A stretch of 64,000 nucleotides of DNA from Jatrophihabitans cynanchi. Its GTDB lineage: Bacteria > Actinomycetota > Actinomycetes > Mycobacteriales > Jatrophihabitantaceae. The number at the start of each line of letters is the position of its first letter. Position 1 is the stretch's first letter. The position numbers were made by a program, and so were the translations under genes. Shown here in pieces: positions 29,490 to 38,271 of the stretch. Below the pieces are notes generated by a model that worked only from the letters and a program-made list of their open reading frames with translations, ran no database searches and had not been told where the DNA came from. The stretch lies in NCBI RefSeq assembly GCF_027247405.1, contig NZ_CP097463.1, forward strand, positions 992,001 through 1,056,000, given 5' to 3'.

Positions 29490-30401
29490 ATGGCACTCCA
29501 CGTCGTGGTCGGCGCAGGGCCGGTCGGCTCCGCCGTCGCTCGCGAACTCCTGTCCCGGGGCGAGCAGGTCCGGGTGGTCACCCGCAGCGGTTCGGGCCCG
29601 GACGGCACCGAGCGCGTTGCTGCCGACGCGGGCGACGCGCAACGGCTGAGCGAACTTGCCGACGGAGCGGTCGCGCTCTACAACTGCGTGAACCCGCAGT
29701 ACCACCGCTGGGTCACCGACTGGCCACCGGTCGCCAACGCGCTGCTCAGCGCGGCAGAGCGCAGCGGTGCGGTGCTCGCGATCACCGGGAACCTCTACGG
29801 CTACGGGCCGGTCGACCGGCCGATGACCGAGGACCTGCCGCTGGCCGCAACCGGCACCAAGGGGCGCATCCGCGCCGGAATGTGGCGGGACGCGCTGGCG
29901 CTGCAGGAAGCGGGCCGGATCCGTGCCTTCGAGGTGCGCGGCAGCGACTACCTCGGTGGCAACTCCTGGCTGAGCACGATCATCGCGCCGGCGCTGCGCA
30001 AGGGGCGGACGGCGTACGTGCCGGCCGACCCGGATGCGCCGCACACCTGGACGAACGTCGAGGACGTCGCGAGGCTGCTGGTCGTGGCCGCCACCGACGA
30101 GCGGGCGTGGGGCCGGGCGTGGCATGTACCCAGCGCGGCGCCGTGCTCACTGCGCGAGTTGACGGCCATCGCCGCCGCCCAGCTGGACGCGGCCGCGAAG
30201 ATCCGCTCGCTGCCCTACGCGGCACTGTGGGCCGCGGGCCTGTTCAACGCGCAGCTACGCGAGCTGCGCGAGACCCAGTACCAGTTCCGCGGCCCGTTCG
30301 TCCTGGACTCGACCGCCGCCGAGCAAACCTTCGGGCTGCGACCGGCCCGGCTCGAGGACTCGGTCGCGCTCGACCTGCGCAACGCCACGCCCGCGTTCTG
30401 A
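29490..30401 (+). CDS. NAD-dependent epimerase/dehydratase-like SDR protein
   Basis: A 303-residue extended SDR. The N-terminal Rossmann motif is VVVGAGPVGSAVARELL, a GxGxxG variant; the active-site area (ITGNLYGYGPVDRPM) has Tyr but lacks the classical YxxxK, so it may be an atypical or non-catalytic member. DPDAPHTWTNVEDVARLLVV is the usual substrate-loop segment. ATG 29490 has an AGAGGA Shine-Dalgarno. It is divergent from TetR behind the operator array and should be induced when the TetR ligand is present. The convergent DsbA gene follows after 9 bp. Confidence 0.88.
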   Translation: MALHVVVGAGPVGSAVARELLSRGEQVRVVTRSGSGPDGTERVAADAGDAQRLSELADGAVALYNCVNPQYHRWVTDWPPVANALLSAAERSGAVLAITGNLYGYGPVDRPMTEDLPLAATGTKGRIRAGMWRDALALQEAGRIRAFEVRGSDYLGGNSWLSTIIAPALRKGRTAYVPADPDAPHTWTNVEDVARLLVVAATDERAWGRAWHVPSAAPCSLRELTAIAAAQLDAAAKIRSLPYAALWAAGLFNAQLRELRETQYQFRGPFVLDSTAAEQTFGLRPARLEDSVALDLRNATPAF

Positions 30402-30410
30402 CGCGGGGCG

Positions 30411-31031
30411 TCAGTCGAAGCGGGGCGACTCGGTGCGGGTGCGCTTGAGCTCGAAGAAGTACGGATAGCCGGCCAGCAGGCGGGCGCCGTCCCAGACCCG
30501 GAGGGCGTCCTCGCCGCGCGGAATCCGGGTCAGCACCGGGCCGAAGAAGGCGACGCCGTCGACGTGGATGGTCGGCGTTCCGACCTCGAAGCCGACCGGG
30601 TCCATGCCCGCGTGGTGCGACTTGCGCAACTGCTCGTCGTAGTCGGTGGAGTCAGCGGCATCGGCGAGCGAGGCGGGCAGCCCGGCCTCCGTCAACGCCT
30701 CCTCGATCAGGGCCCGGTCGAAGTCGCGCCCCTCGTCGTGCCGGCGCCGGCCGAGAGCGGTGTACAGCGGCCGCAGCACCTCGGACCCGTGCTGCTGCTC
30801 GGCGGCGATGCACACCCGGACCGGCCCCCAGCCGCGGTCCAGCAGTTCGCGGTACTGCTCGGACAGCCCCTCGCGATCCTCGTTCAGCACCGACAGGGAC
30901 ATCACATGGAACTGCAAGGCGATGTCCCGCTGCTGCTCCACCTCGAGGATCCAGCGGGAGGTGACCCAGGCGAACGGACAAAGCGGGTCGAACCAGAAAT
31001 CGACAACGGGGCGCTCTGCGGTAGATGTCAC
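30411..31031 (-). CDS. DsbA-like, Rv2466c-type mycothiol-dependent nitroreductase
   Basis: A 206-residue thioredoxin-fold protein. It aligns along its length with M. tuberculosis Rv2466c as I remember it ([69 protein letters not shown]). The active site is CPFA at residues 18-21, not the CPWC of Rv2466c, so the second Cys is replaced by Ala and only a monothiol mechanism is open. GTG 31031 is 7 nt after a TACGCT hexamer (leaderless pattern). In the Rv2465c-Rv2467 block its neighbours are rpiB and pepN, as here. Confidence 0.88.
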   Translation of the reverse strand: MTSTAERPVVDFWFDPLCPFAWVTSRWILEVEQQRDIALQFHVMSLSVLNEDREGLSEQYRELLDRGWGPVRVCIAAEQQHGSEVLRPLYTALGRRRHDEGRDFDRALIEEALTEAGLPASLADAADSTDYDEQLRKSHHAGMDPVGFEVGTPTIHVDGVAFFGPVLTRIPRGEDALRVWDGARLLAGYPYFFELKRTRTESPRFD

Positions 31032-31038
31032 ATCAACT

Positions 31039-31044
31039 AGCGTA
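31039..31044 (-). promoter_or_regulatory. -10 hexamer TACGCT of the Rv2466c-type gene
   Basis: Minus-strand TACGCT is followed by 7 nt and the GTG at 31031; no Shine-Dalgarno. Confidence 0.45.
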
Positions 31045-31055
31045 CCCGGACCGGG

Positions 31056-31511
31056 TCACGACAGGGCGGCGAGGGCCCGGTCCGCGTGCGTGTTCATGTT
31101 CACCTCGCTGTGGATCGCCGCGGCCACCCGGCGGTCGCGATCGATCGCGAACGTCCAGCGCTTCACCGGCGCGCCGAGCCGCTGCGCGAACCCGCCGCGC
31201 TGCACGCCGAACAGCGCGGCGACCGAGCCGTCCTCGTCCGACAGCAGCGGGTAGTCGAAGGAGTGCTTGTCGGCGAACTGCTTCTGCTTGGCGACCGGGT
31301 CCCGGCTGATACCCACGCGCTGTACCCCGGCCGCGGCGAACTCGGCAGCGAGGTCACGGAAGTGGCAGGCCTCGCGCGTGCAGCCCGCGGTCATCGCCGC
31401 CGGATAGAAGAACAGCACGACGGGCCCGTCGGCCAGCAGCGTCGACAGCCGTCGCGGCCGGCCGTCCTGGCCGGGCAGTTCGAAGTCGGGCACCACGTCG
31501 CCAACCTGCAT
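31056..31511 (-). CDS. peroxiredoxin, AhpE/Bcp-like
   Basis: A 151-residue thiol peroxidase reducing hydrogen peroxide and organic peroxides. The peroxidatic Cys is in YPAAMTAGCTREACHFRD (Thr41 and Cys44 environment) with a second Cys five residues later (CTREAC), the CxxxxC arrangement of BCP-type 1-Cys/atypical 2-Cys enzymes. DFELPGQDGRPRRLS is the family N-terminus. ATG 31511 is preceded by TAGCGT and 6 nt. It lies 24 bp upstream of the DsbA-like gene on the same strand, so the two redox genes may be coexpressed. Confidence 0.93.
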   Translation of the reverse strand: MQVGDVVPDFELPGQDGRPRRLSTLLADGPVVLFFYPAAMTAGCTREACHFRDLAAEFAAAGVQRVGISRDPVAKQKQFADKHSFDYPLLSDEDGSVAALFGVQRGGFAQRLGAPVKRWTFAIDRDRRVAAAIHSEVNMNTHADRALAALS

Positions 31512-31517
31512 ACCAGC

Positions 31518-31523
31518 ACGCTA
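31518..31523 (-). promoter_or_regulatory. -10 hexamer TAGCGT of the peroxiredoxin gene
   Basis: Minus-strand TAGCGT is followed by 6 nt and the ATG at 31511. Confidence 0.45.
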
Positions 31524-31610
31524 TCTCGCCCGATCGGGCAGCGCGATCCGCGCGATCGCCCGTGCCGCGCGAGGTGTTCCGGGCTGGGCGCCGGGTGGCA
31601 GCATCCCCGC

Positions 31611-33317
31611 ATGGCGCGCAGTTCGTGGGTCGAGCCCGATCGTGCCGGCCCGCGAGCGCGGCCCGATCGCCCGGCGACTCCGCACGTCACCGCGGCGCAG
31701 CCCGGCCCCGCGCTCGTGCCCGCTCACCTGGCGGACCTGCAGCGCCTCGCCGGCAACCGGGCGGTGGCCCGCCTGCAGCGCCAGGGCGGCGGCACCGCGA
31801 CCGCGCACCGCACCGTACGGGCCGGCTCGACCGGGGCGGACGTCGAGGAGTTGCAGACCAAGCTGAACGCGGCGCTGCCCGGCGCCGAACCCCTCGTCGT
31901 CGACGGCATCTTCGGCCCCAGGACGCGTGCGGCCGTCGTCGCGTTCCAGGGCGGCCACGCGCTGGCCGCCGACGGCGTCGCCGGTCCGATCACGTGGGGT
32001 GCCCTGGACTCGGGCGGCACCACCCCGCCGCCTCCCCCACCGCCGCCTGCGCCACCGGGCCTGGCCACCTTGCGGCCGGGCTCGACCGGAGCGGACGTCG
32101 CAGCCGCACAGCAGAAGCTGAACGCGGCCGGCCTCGGCATCGCGGTGCTGGCGATCGACGGTGTCTACGACCGGACGACGGCCCTGGTGGTGCTCACCTT
32201 CCAGTTGACGCACGGCATCACGCCGACCGGCATCCTCGACCCCGCGAGCCGGGTGGCCCTGGACGCGGCGGTTCCCGGTGGCGGTCACGACGCCGCGGGG
32301 ATCGAGAACGCCGTCGCCAACCCCCGCGGCGCGCACCCGCTCGGCACCCAGGTGCCGGGAACGTCGCTGCACCCGGTCGTGGGGCCGGCCCCGAACGTCG
32401 CGTCCGGGCCGGCCGTCCGCGAGGCTCAGCAGAAGCTGAACATCTGGAACCTGACCCAGCCGACGCCGGCCACGCCGCTGGCCGAGGACAGCACCTGGAC
32501 GGCCGCCGACACGGCGTTGCTCACCACGTTCCAGAGCACGCACGGCTTGACCGTCGGGCCGTTGAACGCGGCATGCTGGACCGCTCTGGACGCGGCCGCG
32601 CCGGAGGCGACGTCCGGGTTCGAGCAGCGCGAGTGGACGGAAATCGTGGGCGGGCACCAGTACCAGATGACCGGCACCAGCGCCTCGCGGTACTCGTGGT
32701 CCCTCGACCCGGCCGGCAGCACCGGCAACGTCATGAACGTGACCGCGCGGGTCAACTTCACCGGCCAGCCACCGAGCGGGGCGTGGACCGGCTTCGTGCA
32801 GGCCAAGTGGAACCGGTTCGCCGCGCAGAACGCCGCGAACGAGAAGGTGAACATCGACTTCCACCTGGTCTCCGGCAGCGGGCCGGACGCCCACGACGTC
32901 CTGGTGAAGACCGGCACCGGCCGGGCGAACGCCGGCACCTGGTTCCTCGGCGACACGCACGCCGCGGACACCGTCCCGCACGAGTTCGGACACCTGATCG
33001 GGCTGTCCGACGAGTACCAGCTGCACTCCGGCGACTACCGCACGGTGACCGGTCACGAACCGACGGTGGGCGATGCGGCCGGTCCGGCCGGCGTGACGGC
33101 GGCGCAGATGGCGCAGCACATCCAGACCCAGATGATCACGCTCAGCGCCGCGAACGTGGCCGCCGTGAGCACCGGCGTCGGGCTGCGCAGCGGGGCCTAC
33201 ACTCAGCAGGTGCTCGAGGCCTACGCCGCGCTGCCCGCCGTGACGTTGCCGGCCATCGCGCCGGTCGCGCCGACCGGGACGTCCCCGGGCGATCCCGGCC
33301 GCGCCGCGGCCGGGTGA
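31611..33317 (+). CDS. peptidoglycan-binding, zincin-motif protein with eCIS-like N-terminal motif
   Basis: A 568-residue protein without a signal peptide. Residues 43-56 read LQRLAGNRAVARLQ, a motif I know from DUF4157/eCIS-associated cargo proteins. Three PG_binding_1-like repeats follow: about 68-133 (STGADVEELQTKLNAALPGA), 150-217 (STGADVAAAQQKLNAAGLGI) and 265-335 (GPAVREAQQKLNIWNLTQ), with a Pro-rich linker after the first. The C-terminal domain holds HEFGHLIGLSDEY (His457, Glu458, His461), a zincin site. ATG 31611 is the first sensible start. It is coupled by GTGA to a 34-codon ORF. Peptidase activity and delivery route are inferred. Confidence 0.75.
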   Translation: MARSSWVEPDRAGPRARPDRPATPHVTAAQPGPALVPAHLADLQRLAGNRAVARLQRQGGGTATAHRTVRAGSTGADVEELQTKLNAALPGAEPLVVDGIFGPRTRAAVVAFQGGHALAADGVAGPITWGALDSGGTTPPPPPPPPAPPGLATLRPGSTGADVAAAQQKLNAAGLGIAVLAIDGVYDRTTALVVLTFQLTHGITPTGILDPASRVALDAAVPGGGHDAAGIENAVANPRGAHPLGTQVPGTSLHPVVGPAPNVASGPAVREAQQKLNIWNLTQPTPATPLAEDSTWTAADTALLTTFQSTHGLTVGPLNAACWTALDAAAPEATSGFEQREWTEIVGGHQYQMTGTSASRYSWSLDPAGSTGNVMNVTARVNFTGQPPSGAWTGFVQAKWNRFAAQNAANEKVNIDFHLVSGSGPDAHDVLVKTGTGRANAGTWFLGDTHAADTVPHEFGHLIGLSDEYQLHSGDYRTVTGHEPTVGDAAGPAGVTAAQMAQHIQTQMITLSAANVAAVSTGVGLRSGAYTQQVLEAYAALPAVTLPAIAPVAPTGTSPGDPGRAAAG

Positions 33318-33418
33318 CCGACCACGATCACGGCGGCGCGCAGGCCCGGCACGTGCAGGAGTTCTGCGACCACATCGCGCGCATCCGCGGCGGCGCCTGG
33401 GCCGTGGTGAACCGCTGA
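33314..33418 (+). CDS. 34-residue small protein between two coupled genes
   Basis: GTG 33314 overlaps the stop of the zincin gene (GTGA) and its own TGA overlaps the next ATG (TGATG). The peptide begins VTDHDHGGAQARHVQEFCDH and ends in GGAWAVVNR. It has one Cys, four His residues and no membrane segment. Exact overlaps at both ends are strong evidence that it is translated, because a chance ORF would rarely fit both. Function is unknown; the His/Cys content would allow metal binding. It could be an immunity, chaperone or leader peptide for its neighbours. Confidence 0.6.
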   Translation: MTDHDHGGAQARHVQEFCDHIARIRGGAWAVVNR

Positions 33419-34110
33419 TGATCGCGGCATGGTTCCGGCAGGGCGGCCCAGCCGTGCCGCGCGACTCCGAGTCGCTCGGCGTCGACGACGACGGAACCTT
33501 CAGCCTGTGGCGCGCGGTGGGCGCGGTCGCGGCCGGATTCTTCTCCGGCCGGCTCGCCGAGGCAGAGCGCGACGCGCTGGCCGAGGCCGCCGAGGCGGTC
33601 CAGCGGGCCGGCGACCTGTCGGTGCCCCTGGTGCCGGATGCAGCCGCGGAGACGATCAGCGCCGGGGTCCGCCGCGCCGATCTGAGCGCGGACGCCGACG
33701 TGGATCCACCCTGGCGGGACCTGGTCGGCCGGCTACGCCGGCTGGCGGACGACGGGCTGCGCGCCCCGGTAGCCGCGATCGCGCTCGAGGTGTCCGCGGA
33801 CGGGCAGGCCGCGCGCCTGGTGCATCGGGGCACCGATCCCGTCGGCGTGGACCTGGGAACCCTCGCGCTCACGGCCACCCTGTGGCGCGGCTGGTACCAG
33901 CCGGCTGGGACGTGGACGGCGCCACCGCCTGTCCCGGGCCCGGTCACCGCCGGGCCGGGCTGGGCGTTCGCGCTGCCGTTCGCCCACGGCCTGGAGCTGG
34001 GCGCGGACCGGACGCTGCACGTCGCCGTCGACGTGCAGCTCACGGTCAACGGGACCGCCATGGCGGCCGGGCTGCGCCATGCGCCCGAGCCGCCGGCCCG
34101 ACCGGCCTGA
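33418..34110 (+). CDS. unrecognised 230-residue protein, third gene of the zincin operon
   Basis: I do not recognise this protein. It has an acidic, helical N-terminal half (FFSGRLAEAERDALAEAAEA) and a beta-rich C-terminal half with AIALEVSADGQAARLVHRG, a Trp/Pro-rich stretch (WRGWYQPAGTWTAPPPVPG) and AVDVQLTVNGTAMAAGL. No signal peptide or membrane segment is visible. Its ATG is coupled to the 34-residue ORF, so it is the last gene of a three-gene unit. A role as chaperone, adaptor or inhibitor of the zincin protein is a guess. Codon use matches the neighbourhood. Confidence 0.7.
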   Translation: MIAAWFRQGGPAVPRDSESLGVDDDGTFSLWRAVGAVAAGFFSGRLAEAERDALAEAAEAVQRAGDLSVPLVPDAAAETISAGVRRADLSADADVDPPWRDLVGRLRRLADDGLRAPVAAIALEVSADGQAARLVHRGTDPVGVDLGTLALTATLWRGWYQPAGTWTAPPPVPGPVTAGPGWAFALPFAHGLELGADRTLHVAVDVQLTVNGTAMAAGLRHAPEPPARPA

Positions 34111-34227
34111 GCGGACGGCGCATCGAACACAGGCGCCCGGGGGCGCGTGGAAGACTGTACGTAGCCGTGCGCCGATGATCCGGCCGCCGACGTACCCAGG
34201 ACCGCCCCCACGAGGAGTGACTGCGCT

Positions 34228-36798
34228 GTGGCCGTACCGAACCTGACCCGCGATGACGCGCGCGCCCGTGCCGAACTGCTGCACGTGCACTCCTACGACC
34301 TCGAGCTGGATCTGACGGACCAGGGGGGCAAGCCGGGCGACCGCACGTTCCGGTCGACGAGCACGATCACCTTCACCGCGACGCGTCCCGGCGAGGGCAC
34401 GTTCGTCGACGTGATCGCCGACGCGTTCCACAGCGTCACGCTCAACGGCGAGGACGTCGACACCTCCGGCTACGCGCCCGAGAAGGGCATCGTGCTCACC
34501 GGGCTGGCCGCCGAGAACGTGCTGGTGGTCGACGCCGACCTGCTCTACACGAACACCGGCGAGGGGCTGCACCGGTTCGTCGACCCGCTGGACGGCGAGA
34601 CCTACCTGTACTCGCAGTTCGAGACGGCCGACGCCAAGCGGATGTACGCCTGCTTCGACCAGCCGGACCTGAAGGCGACGTTCACGGTCCGGGCGATCGT
34701 GCCGGACCACTGGCAGGTCGCGTCCAACGGCCGCGAGCAGCAGGTGGAGCAGCTATCGGCGGGCAAGCGGATCCACTTCGCCACCACCGCGCGGATCAGC
34801 CCGTACATCACCGCGTTGGTCGCCGGGCCGTACCACGTGGCCCGCTCCACGCACGACGGGATCGACCTGGGCCTGTGGTGCCGCCGCACGCTGGCCGAGC
34901 ATCTCGACAGCGACGAGCTGTTCACCGTGACGGCGCAGGGTTTCGACTGGTACCACGAGAACTTCGGCGTGCGGTACCCCTTCGACAAGTACGACCAGCT
35001 GTTCGTGCCGGAGTTCAACGCGGGCGCGATGGAGAACGCCGGCTGCGTCACCTTCCGCGAGGACTACGTGTTCCGCAGCAAGGTCACCGACGCCCGCTAC
35101 GAGCGGCGTGGCGAGACGCTGCTGCACGAGATGGCGCACATGTGGTTCGGCGACCTGGTCACGATGCGCTGGTGGGACGACCTGTGGCTGAACGAGTCGT
35201 TCGCCACCTACGCCTCGATCCTGTGCCAGACCAGCGCGACCCGCTGGACGCACGCCTGGACGACCTTCGCGAACGCCGAGAAGACCTGGGCGTACCGGCA
35301 GGACCAACTCCCTTCGACACACCCGATCGCGACGGACGCGCCGGACGTGCAGACCGCCGAGGTGAACTTCGACGGGATCACCTACGCCAAGGGCGCGTCC
35401 GTGCTCAAGCAACTCGGCGCGTACGTCGGCGTCGAGGCGTTCCTGGCCGGACTGCGCGAGTACTTCACCGAACACGCGTACGGCAACACCACGCTGGCCG
35501 ACCTGCTGCGCGCGCTGGAGAACTCCTCCGGCCGGAACCTGGGCGACTGGTCGAAGCTGTGGCTGGAGACGGCGGGCATCAACACGCTGCGCCCGGAGTT
35601 CACCCTGGACGAGGCCGGCAACTACACCGGCTTCGAGATCGTTCAGCAGGCACCGGACGAGGTCGCCACCAGCAACACGCTGCGCCCGCACCGCCTCGCG
35701 GTCGGGCTGTACGAGGAGCGCTCGGGCAGGCTGGTCCGCACCCAGCGCATCGAGCTGGACGTGACCGGGGAACGCACCGCCGTCCCGGAGCTGATCGGCA
35801 CGGCGCAGCCGGCGCTGCTGCTCGTGAACGACGACGACCTGACCTACTGCAAGCTGCGTCTCGACGAGCGCAGCCTGGCCACGCTGCGCGACGACGCGGG
35901 CATCGCGAAGCTGACCGAGTCGCTGCCGCGCGCCCTGTGCTGGAGCGCCGCGTGGGACATGACGCGTGACGGCGAGCTGGCCACCCGCGACTACCTCGAC
36001 CTCGTGCTGGCCGGTGCCGAGAGCGAGAGCGACATCGGCGTCATGCAGTCGCTGACCCGCCAAGCGCTGCGCGCGCTGGACGTCTACGCCGATCCGCAGT
36101 GGGCACCGAAGGGGTACGCGGCGCTGGCCGACCTCGCCCACGGCGCGCTGCTTCGTGCCCCGGCCGGCTCGGACCACCAGCTCGCTTGGACGCACGCGCT
36201 TCTCGGTGCCGCCCGCAGCGAGGAGCACATCGCGTTCCTGCGCGGCCTGCTGGACGGTTCCGGGCCGGTCGGCGGGCTGGCCGTCGACGACGAGCTGCGC
36301 TGGGCGATCGTGCAGTCGCTGTCCGCCCGCGGCGCCATCGACGCCGACGCGATCAGCGCCGAACTGGACCGCGACCCGTCCGCTGCCGGGCAGCGCTACG
36401 CCGCGACCGCCCGCGCCTTGCAGCCCACCGCGGAGGCCAAGGCGGAAGCGTGGCGGCTGGCCGTCGCGGACGACGCGCTGCCGAACGCGATGCAGGAGGC
36501 CGTCATCGCCGGGTTCGCGCACCCGCTGCACGGCGCGCTGCTGACGCCGTACGTCGAGCGGTACTTCGCCGAGGTCAGCGAGGTGTGGGAGCGGCGCACC
36601 AGCGAGTTGGCGCAGAACGTGGTGATCGGGCTGTTCCCCGTCTGGAGCTCGACGATCTCGGCGGACACCCTCGCCGCGGCCGACGAGTTCCTCGCGCGCG
36701 AGGAACTCCCGAGCGCGCTGCGGCGCCTGGTCGGCGAGGGCCGGGCCGACGTGGCGCGGGCGGTGCGGGCCAGGCAGACGGACGCGGCCGCCGGCTGA
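34228..36798 (+). CDS. pepN: aminopeptidase N (M1 family)
   Basis: An 856-residue zinc aminopeptidase. The exopeptidase motif GAMENAG and the zinc motif HEMAH-MWFGDLV, with the third ligand Glu in LWLNESFATYAS, are all present. The C-terminal ERAP1-like helical domain is complete. It releases N-terminal residues from peptides in the cytosol. The start is GTG 34228, with GAGGAG about 10 nt upstream. Rv2467 (pepN) is likewise next to the Rv2466c-type gene in mycobacteria; here a peroxiredoxin and the three-gene zincin unit lie between them. Confidence 0.97.
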   Translation: MAVPNLTRDDARARAELLHVHSYDLELDLTDQGGKPGDRTFRSTSTITFTATRPGEGTFVDVIADAFHSVTLNGEDVDTSGYAPEKGIVLTGLAAENVLVVDADLLYTNTGEGLHRFVDPLDGETYLYSQFETADAKRMYACFDQPDLKATFTVRAIVPDHWQVASNGREQQVEQLSAGKRIHFATTARISPYITALVAGPYHVARSTHDGIDLGLWCRRTLAEHLDSDELFTVTAQGFDWYHENFGVRYPFDKYDQLFVPEFNAGAMENAGCVTFREDYVFRSKVTDARYERRGETLLHEMAHMWFGDLVTMRWWDDLWLNESFATYASILCQTSATRWTHAWTTFANAEKTWAYRQDQLPSTHPIATDAPDVQTAEVNFDGITYAKGASVLKQLGAYVGVEAFLAGLREYFTEHAYGNTTLADLLRALENSSGRNLGDWSKLWLETAGINTLRPEFTLDEAGNYTGFEIVQQAPDEVATSNTLRPHRLAVGLYEERSGRLVRTQRIELDVTGERTAVPELIGTAQPALLLVNDDDLTYCKLRLDERSLATLRDDAGIAKLTESLPRALCWSAAWDMTRDGELATRDYLDLVLAGAESESDIGVMQSLTRQALRALDVYADPQWAPKGYAALADLAHGALLRAPAGSDHQLAWTHALLGAARSEEHIAFLRGLLDGSGPVGGLAVDDELRWAIVQSLSARGAIDADAISAELDRDPSAAGQRYAATARALQPTAEAKAEAWRLAVADDALPNAMQEAVIAGFAHPLHGALLTPYVERYFAEVSEVWERRTSELAQNVVIGLFPVWSSTISADTLAAADEFLAREELPSALRRLVGEGRADVARAVRARQTDAAAG

Positions 36799-36884
36799 CC
36801 CCGGCCGGTCGGCGCCGGCCGGTCGGCGGCAGCCCGGGGTTGCCCGGCCAACGCGTCACCCACGACGGGACGGATCGTTGGTCC

Positions 36885-36898
36885 GGGGGACAGCCCCC
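36885..36898 (+). other. small GC hairpin in the pepN-transglycosylase gap
   Basis: GGGGG-ACAG-CCCCC forms a compact stem-loop 17 nt before the transglycosylase ATG. It could be the pepN terminator or sequester the next ribosome-binding site. I looked for a c-di-AMP (ydaO) riboswitch, known before some actinobacterial wall-hydrolase genes, and could not support one. Confidence 0.3.
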
Positions 36899-36915
36899 AC
36901 GCTCCGGAGCGCCGC

Positions 36916-38214
36916 ATGCCCACGCCGTCCCACCGCCGTCCGGATCCGTTCGCCGCGAGCGACCCGGCGGTGCTCGACGAGCCGGTGCGGGCCCCCGGCC
37001 TGGCCGCGGCGCTGCGCCGGCACCCGGCGCTGCGCAACCGCGCCGCGATCGGTTCGATCGCACTCGGCGCGATCGTGTTCGTGCTCGCCTGCCTGACCAC
37101 CCCGTTGGCCGGCGCCCAGCCGCGCCAGCACCGGCCCACCGCACCGGCGCCGCACGTCGACCTGGGTAGCCTGCTCGCGCTGACCGGCCCGGATCCGGCT
37201 GCCGCCGCGCCCGTCACGCCGCCGGCACCGCCCCGATCCCCCGCGTCCACCCCCGCGCCGGCGCGCCCGGCACCGGCCGCCGTCAGCGGGCTGGCGGCGA
37301 ACGGCATCCCCGGCGTCGCGCTGAACGCGTACCGGGTGGCGGCGGCGCGGATGGACCACGCCGAGCCCGGCTGCGGCATCGGCTGGTGGCTGCTGGCCGG
37401 CATCGGCCGGGTGGAGTCCGATCACGGCCGCTTCGCCGGCGCCACGCTTCTCGCGAACGGCACGTCCGTCCCGAAGATCATCGGCATCCCGCTCAACGGC
37501 CACGGCACCGAGGTCGTACGCGACACCGACGGCGGCCGACTGGACGGCGACCCGGTCTACGACCGTGCGGTCGGGCCGATGCAGTTCATCCCGCAGACCT
37601 GGGCCTCCTACGGCGTGGACGCGACCGGCGACGGCGTCGCGGACCCGTTCAACATCAACGACGCGGCCCTGACGGCGGCGCGCTACCTGTGCGCGGCCGG
37701 CGGGAACCTGCGCGCGCACGACGGCCAGGTGCGCGCGGTGCTGACCTACAACCACTCGAGCGCCTACCTGGCCGAGGTGCTCGGCCTCGCCGACGCGTAC
37801 CGGCGGGGTGTGCCGGTGAGCGGGATCCCGCACGGGAACGTGACCGGGGCGCTGGCACCGGTCCGGCCCGGCAGCCTGCCCGCCGCGAACCCGGGCGCAC
37901 CGACCGCGGTGGGCGGGTCCGCCGGCGCGAAGCACACCACCAGGCACGGCTCGGCCGGCTCGGGCTCGGCAGGCACCGCGGGCACCGCGGGCACCGGATC
38001 GGCTTCGAGCATGCCGCGGCCCCGCGGGACGTCCAGCGCGCCGGGTGGCTCGTCCAGCACGCCGGCTCCCGGCGGGACGTCCAGCACCCCGGCTCCGGGC
38101 GGGACGTCCAGCGCGCCGGCTCCCACGGCCAGCCCGACACCGTCACCCGCTCCGGCCCAGAAGTGCGTGCTGTGGGACCTGCTCAACCCCGGCCGTTGCG
38201 TGCTGTACGGCTGA
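36916..38214 (+). CDS. membrane-anchored MltB-like lytic transglycosylase
   Basis: A 432-residue protein. A single membrane anchor lies at about residues 46-64 (IGSIALGAIVFVLACLTTPL), then a Pro/Ala-rich spacer and the catalytic SLT_2 domain (about 130-310): the catalytic Glu is in AGIGRVESDHGRFAGATL, followed by RAVGPMQFIPQTWASYG and DAALTAARYLCAAGGNLR. The C-terminal 100 residues are low-complexity with repeated GGTSSTPAP units. It should cleave peptidoglycan glycan strands outside the cell. The ATG is 117 bp after pepN. Confidence 0.9.
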   Translation: MPTPSHRRPDPFAASDPAVLDEPVRAPGLAAALRRHPALRNRAAIGSIALGAIVFVLACLTTPLAGAQPRQHRPTAPAPHVDLGSLLALTGPDPAAAAPVTPPAPPRSPASTPAPARPAPAAVSGLAANGIPGVALNAYRVAAARMDHAEPGCGIGWWLLAGIGRVESDHGRFAGATLLANGTSVPKIIGIPLNGHGTEVVRDTDGGRLDGDPVYDRAVGPMQFIPQTWASYGVDATGDGVADPFNINDAALTAARYLCAAGGNLRAHDGQVRAVLTYNHSSAYLAEVLGLADAYRRGVPVSGIPHGNVTGALAPVRPGSLPAANPGAPTAVGGSAGAKHTTRHGSAGSGSAGTAGTAGTGSASSMPRPRGTSSAPGGSSSTPAPGGTSSTPAPGGTSSAPAPTASPTPSPAPAQKCVLWDLLNPGRCVLYG

Positions 38215-38271
38215 GGTTCAGGCACAGCAGTGCGCCAGGCACCACTGTGGTGTGCACCCGCGCGGACCGGC

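Noticed and set aside
31086-31610. N-terminal extension of the PG-binding zincin protein
   Set aside because: It runs antisense through the peroxiredoxin gene; ATG 31611 is the first start outside it.
36799-36915. c-di-AMP riboswitch before the lytic transglycosylase
   Set aside because: Expected in some actinobacteria before wall-hydrolase genes, but the conserved core could not be laid out; only a short hairpin is visible.
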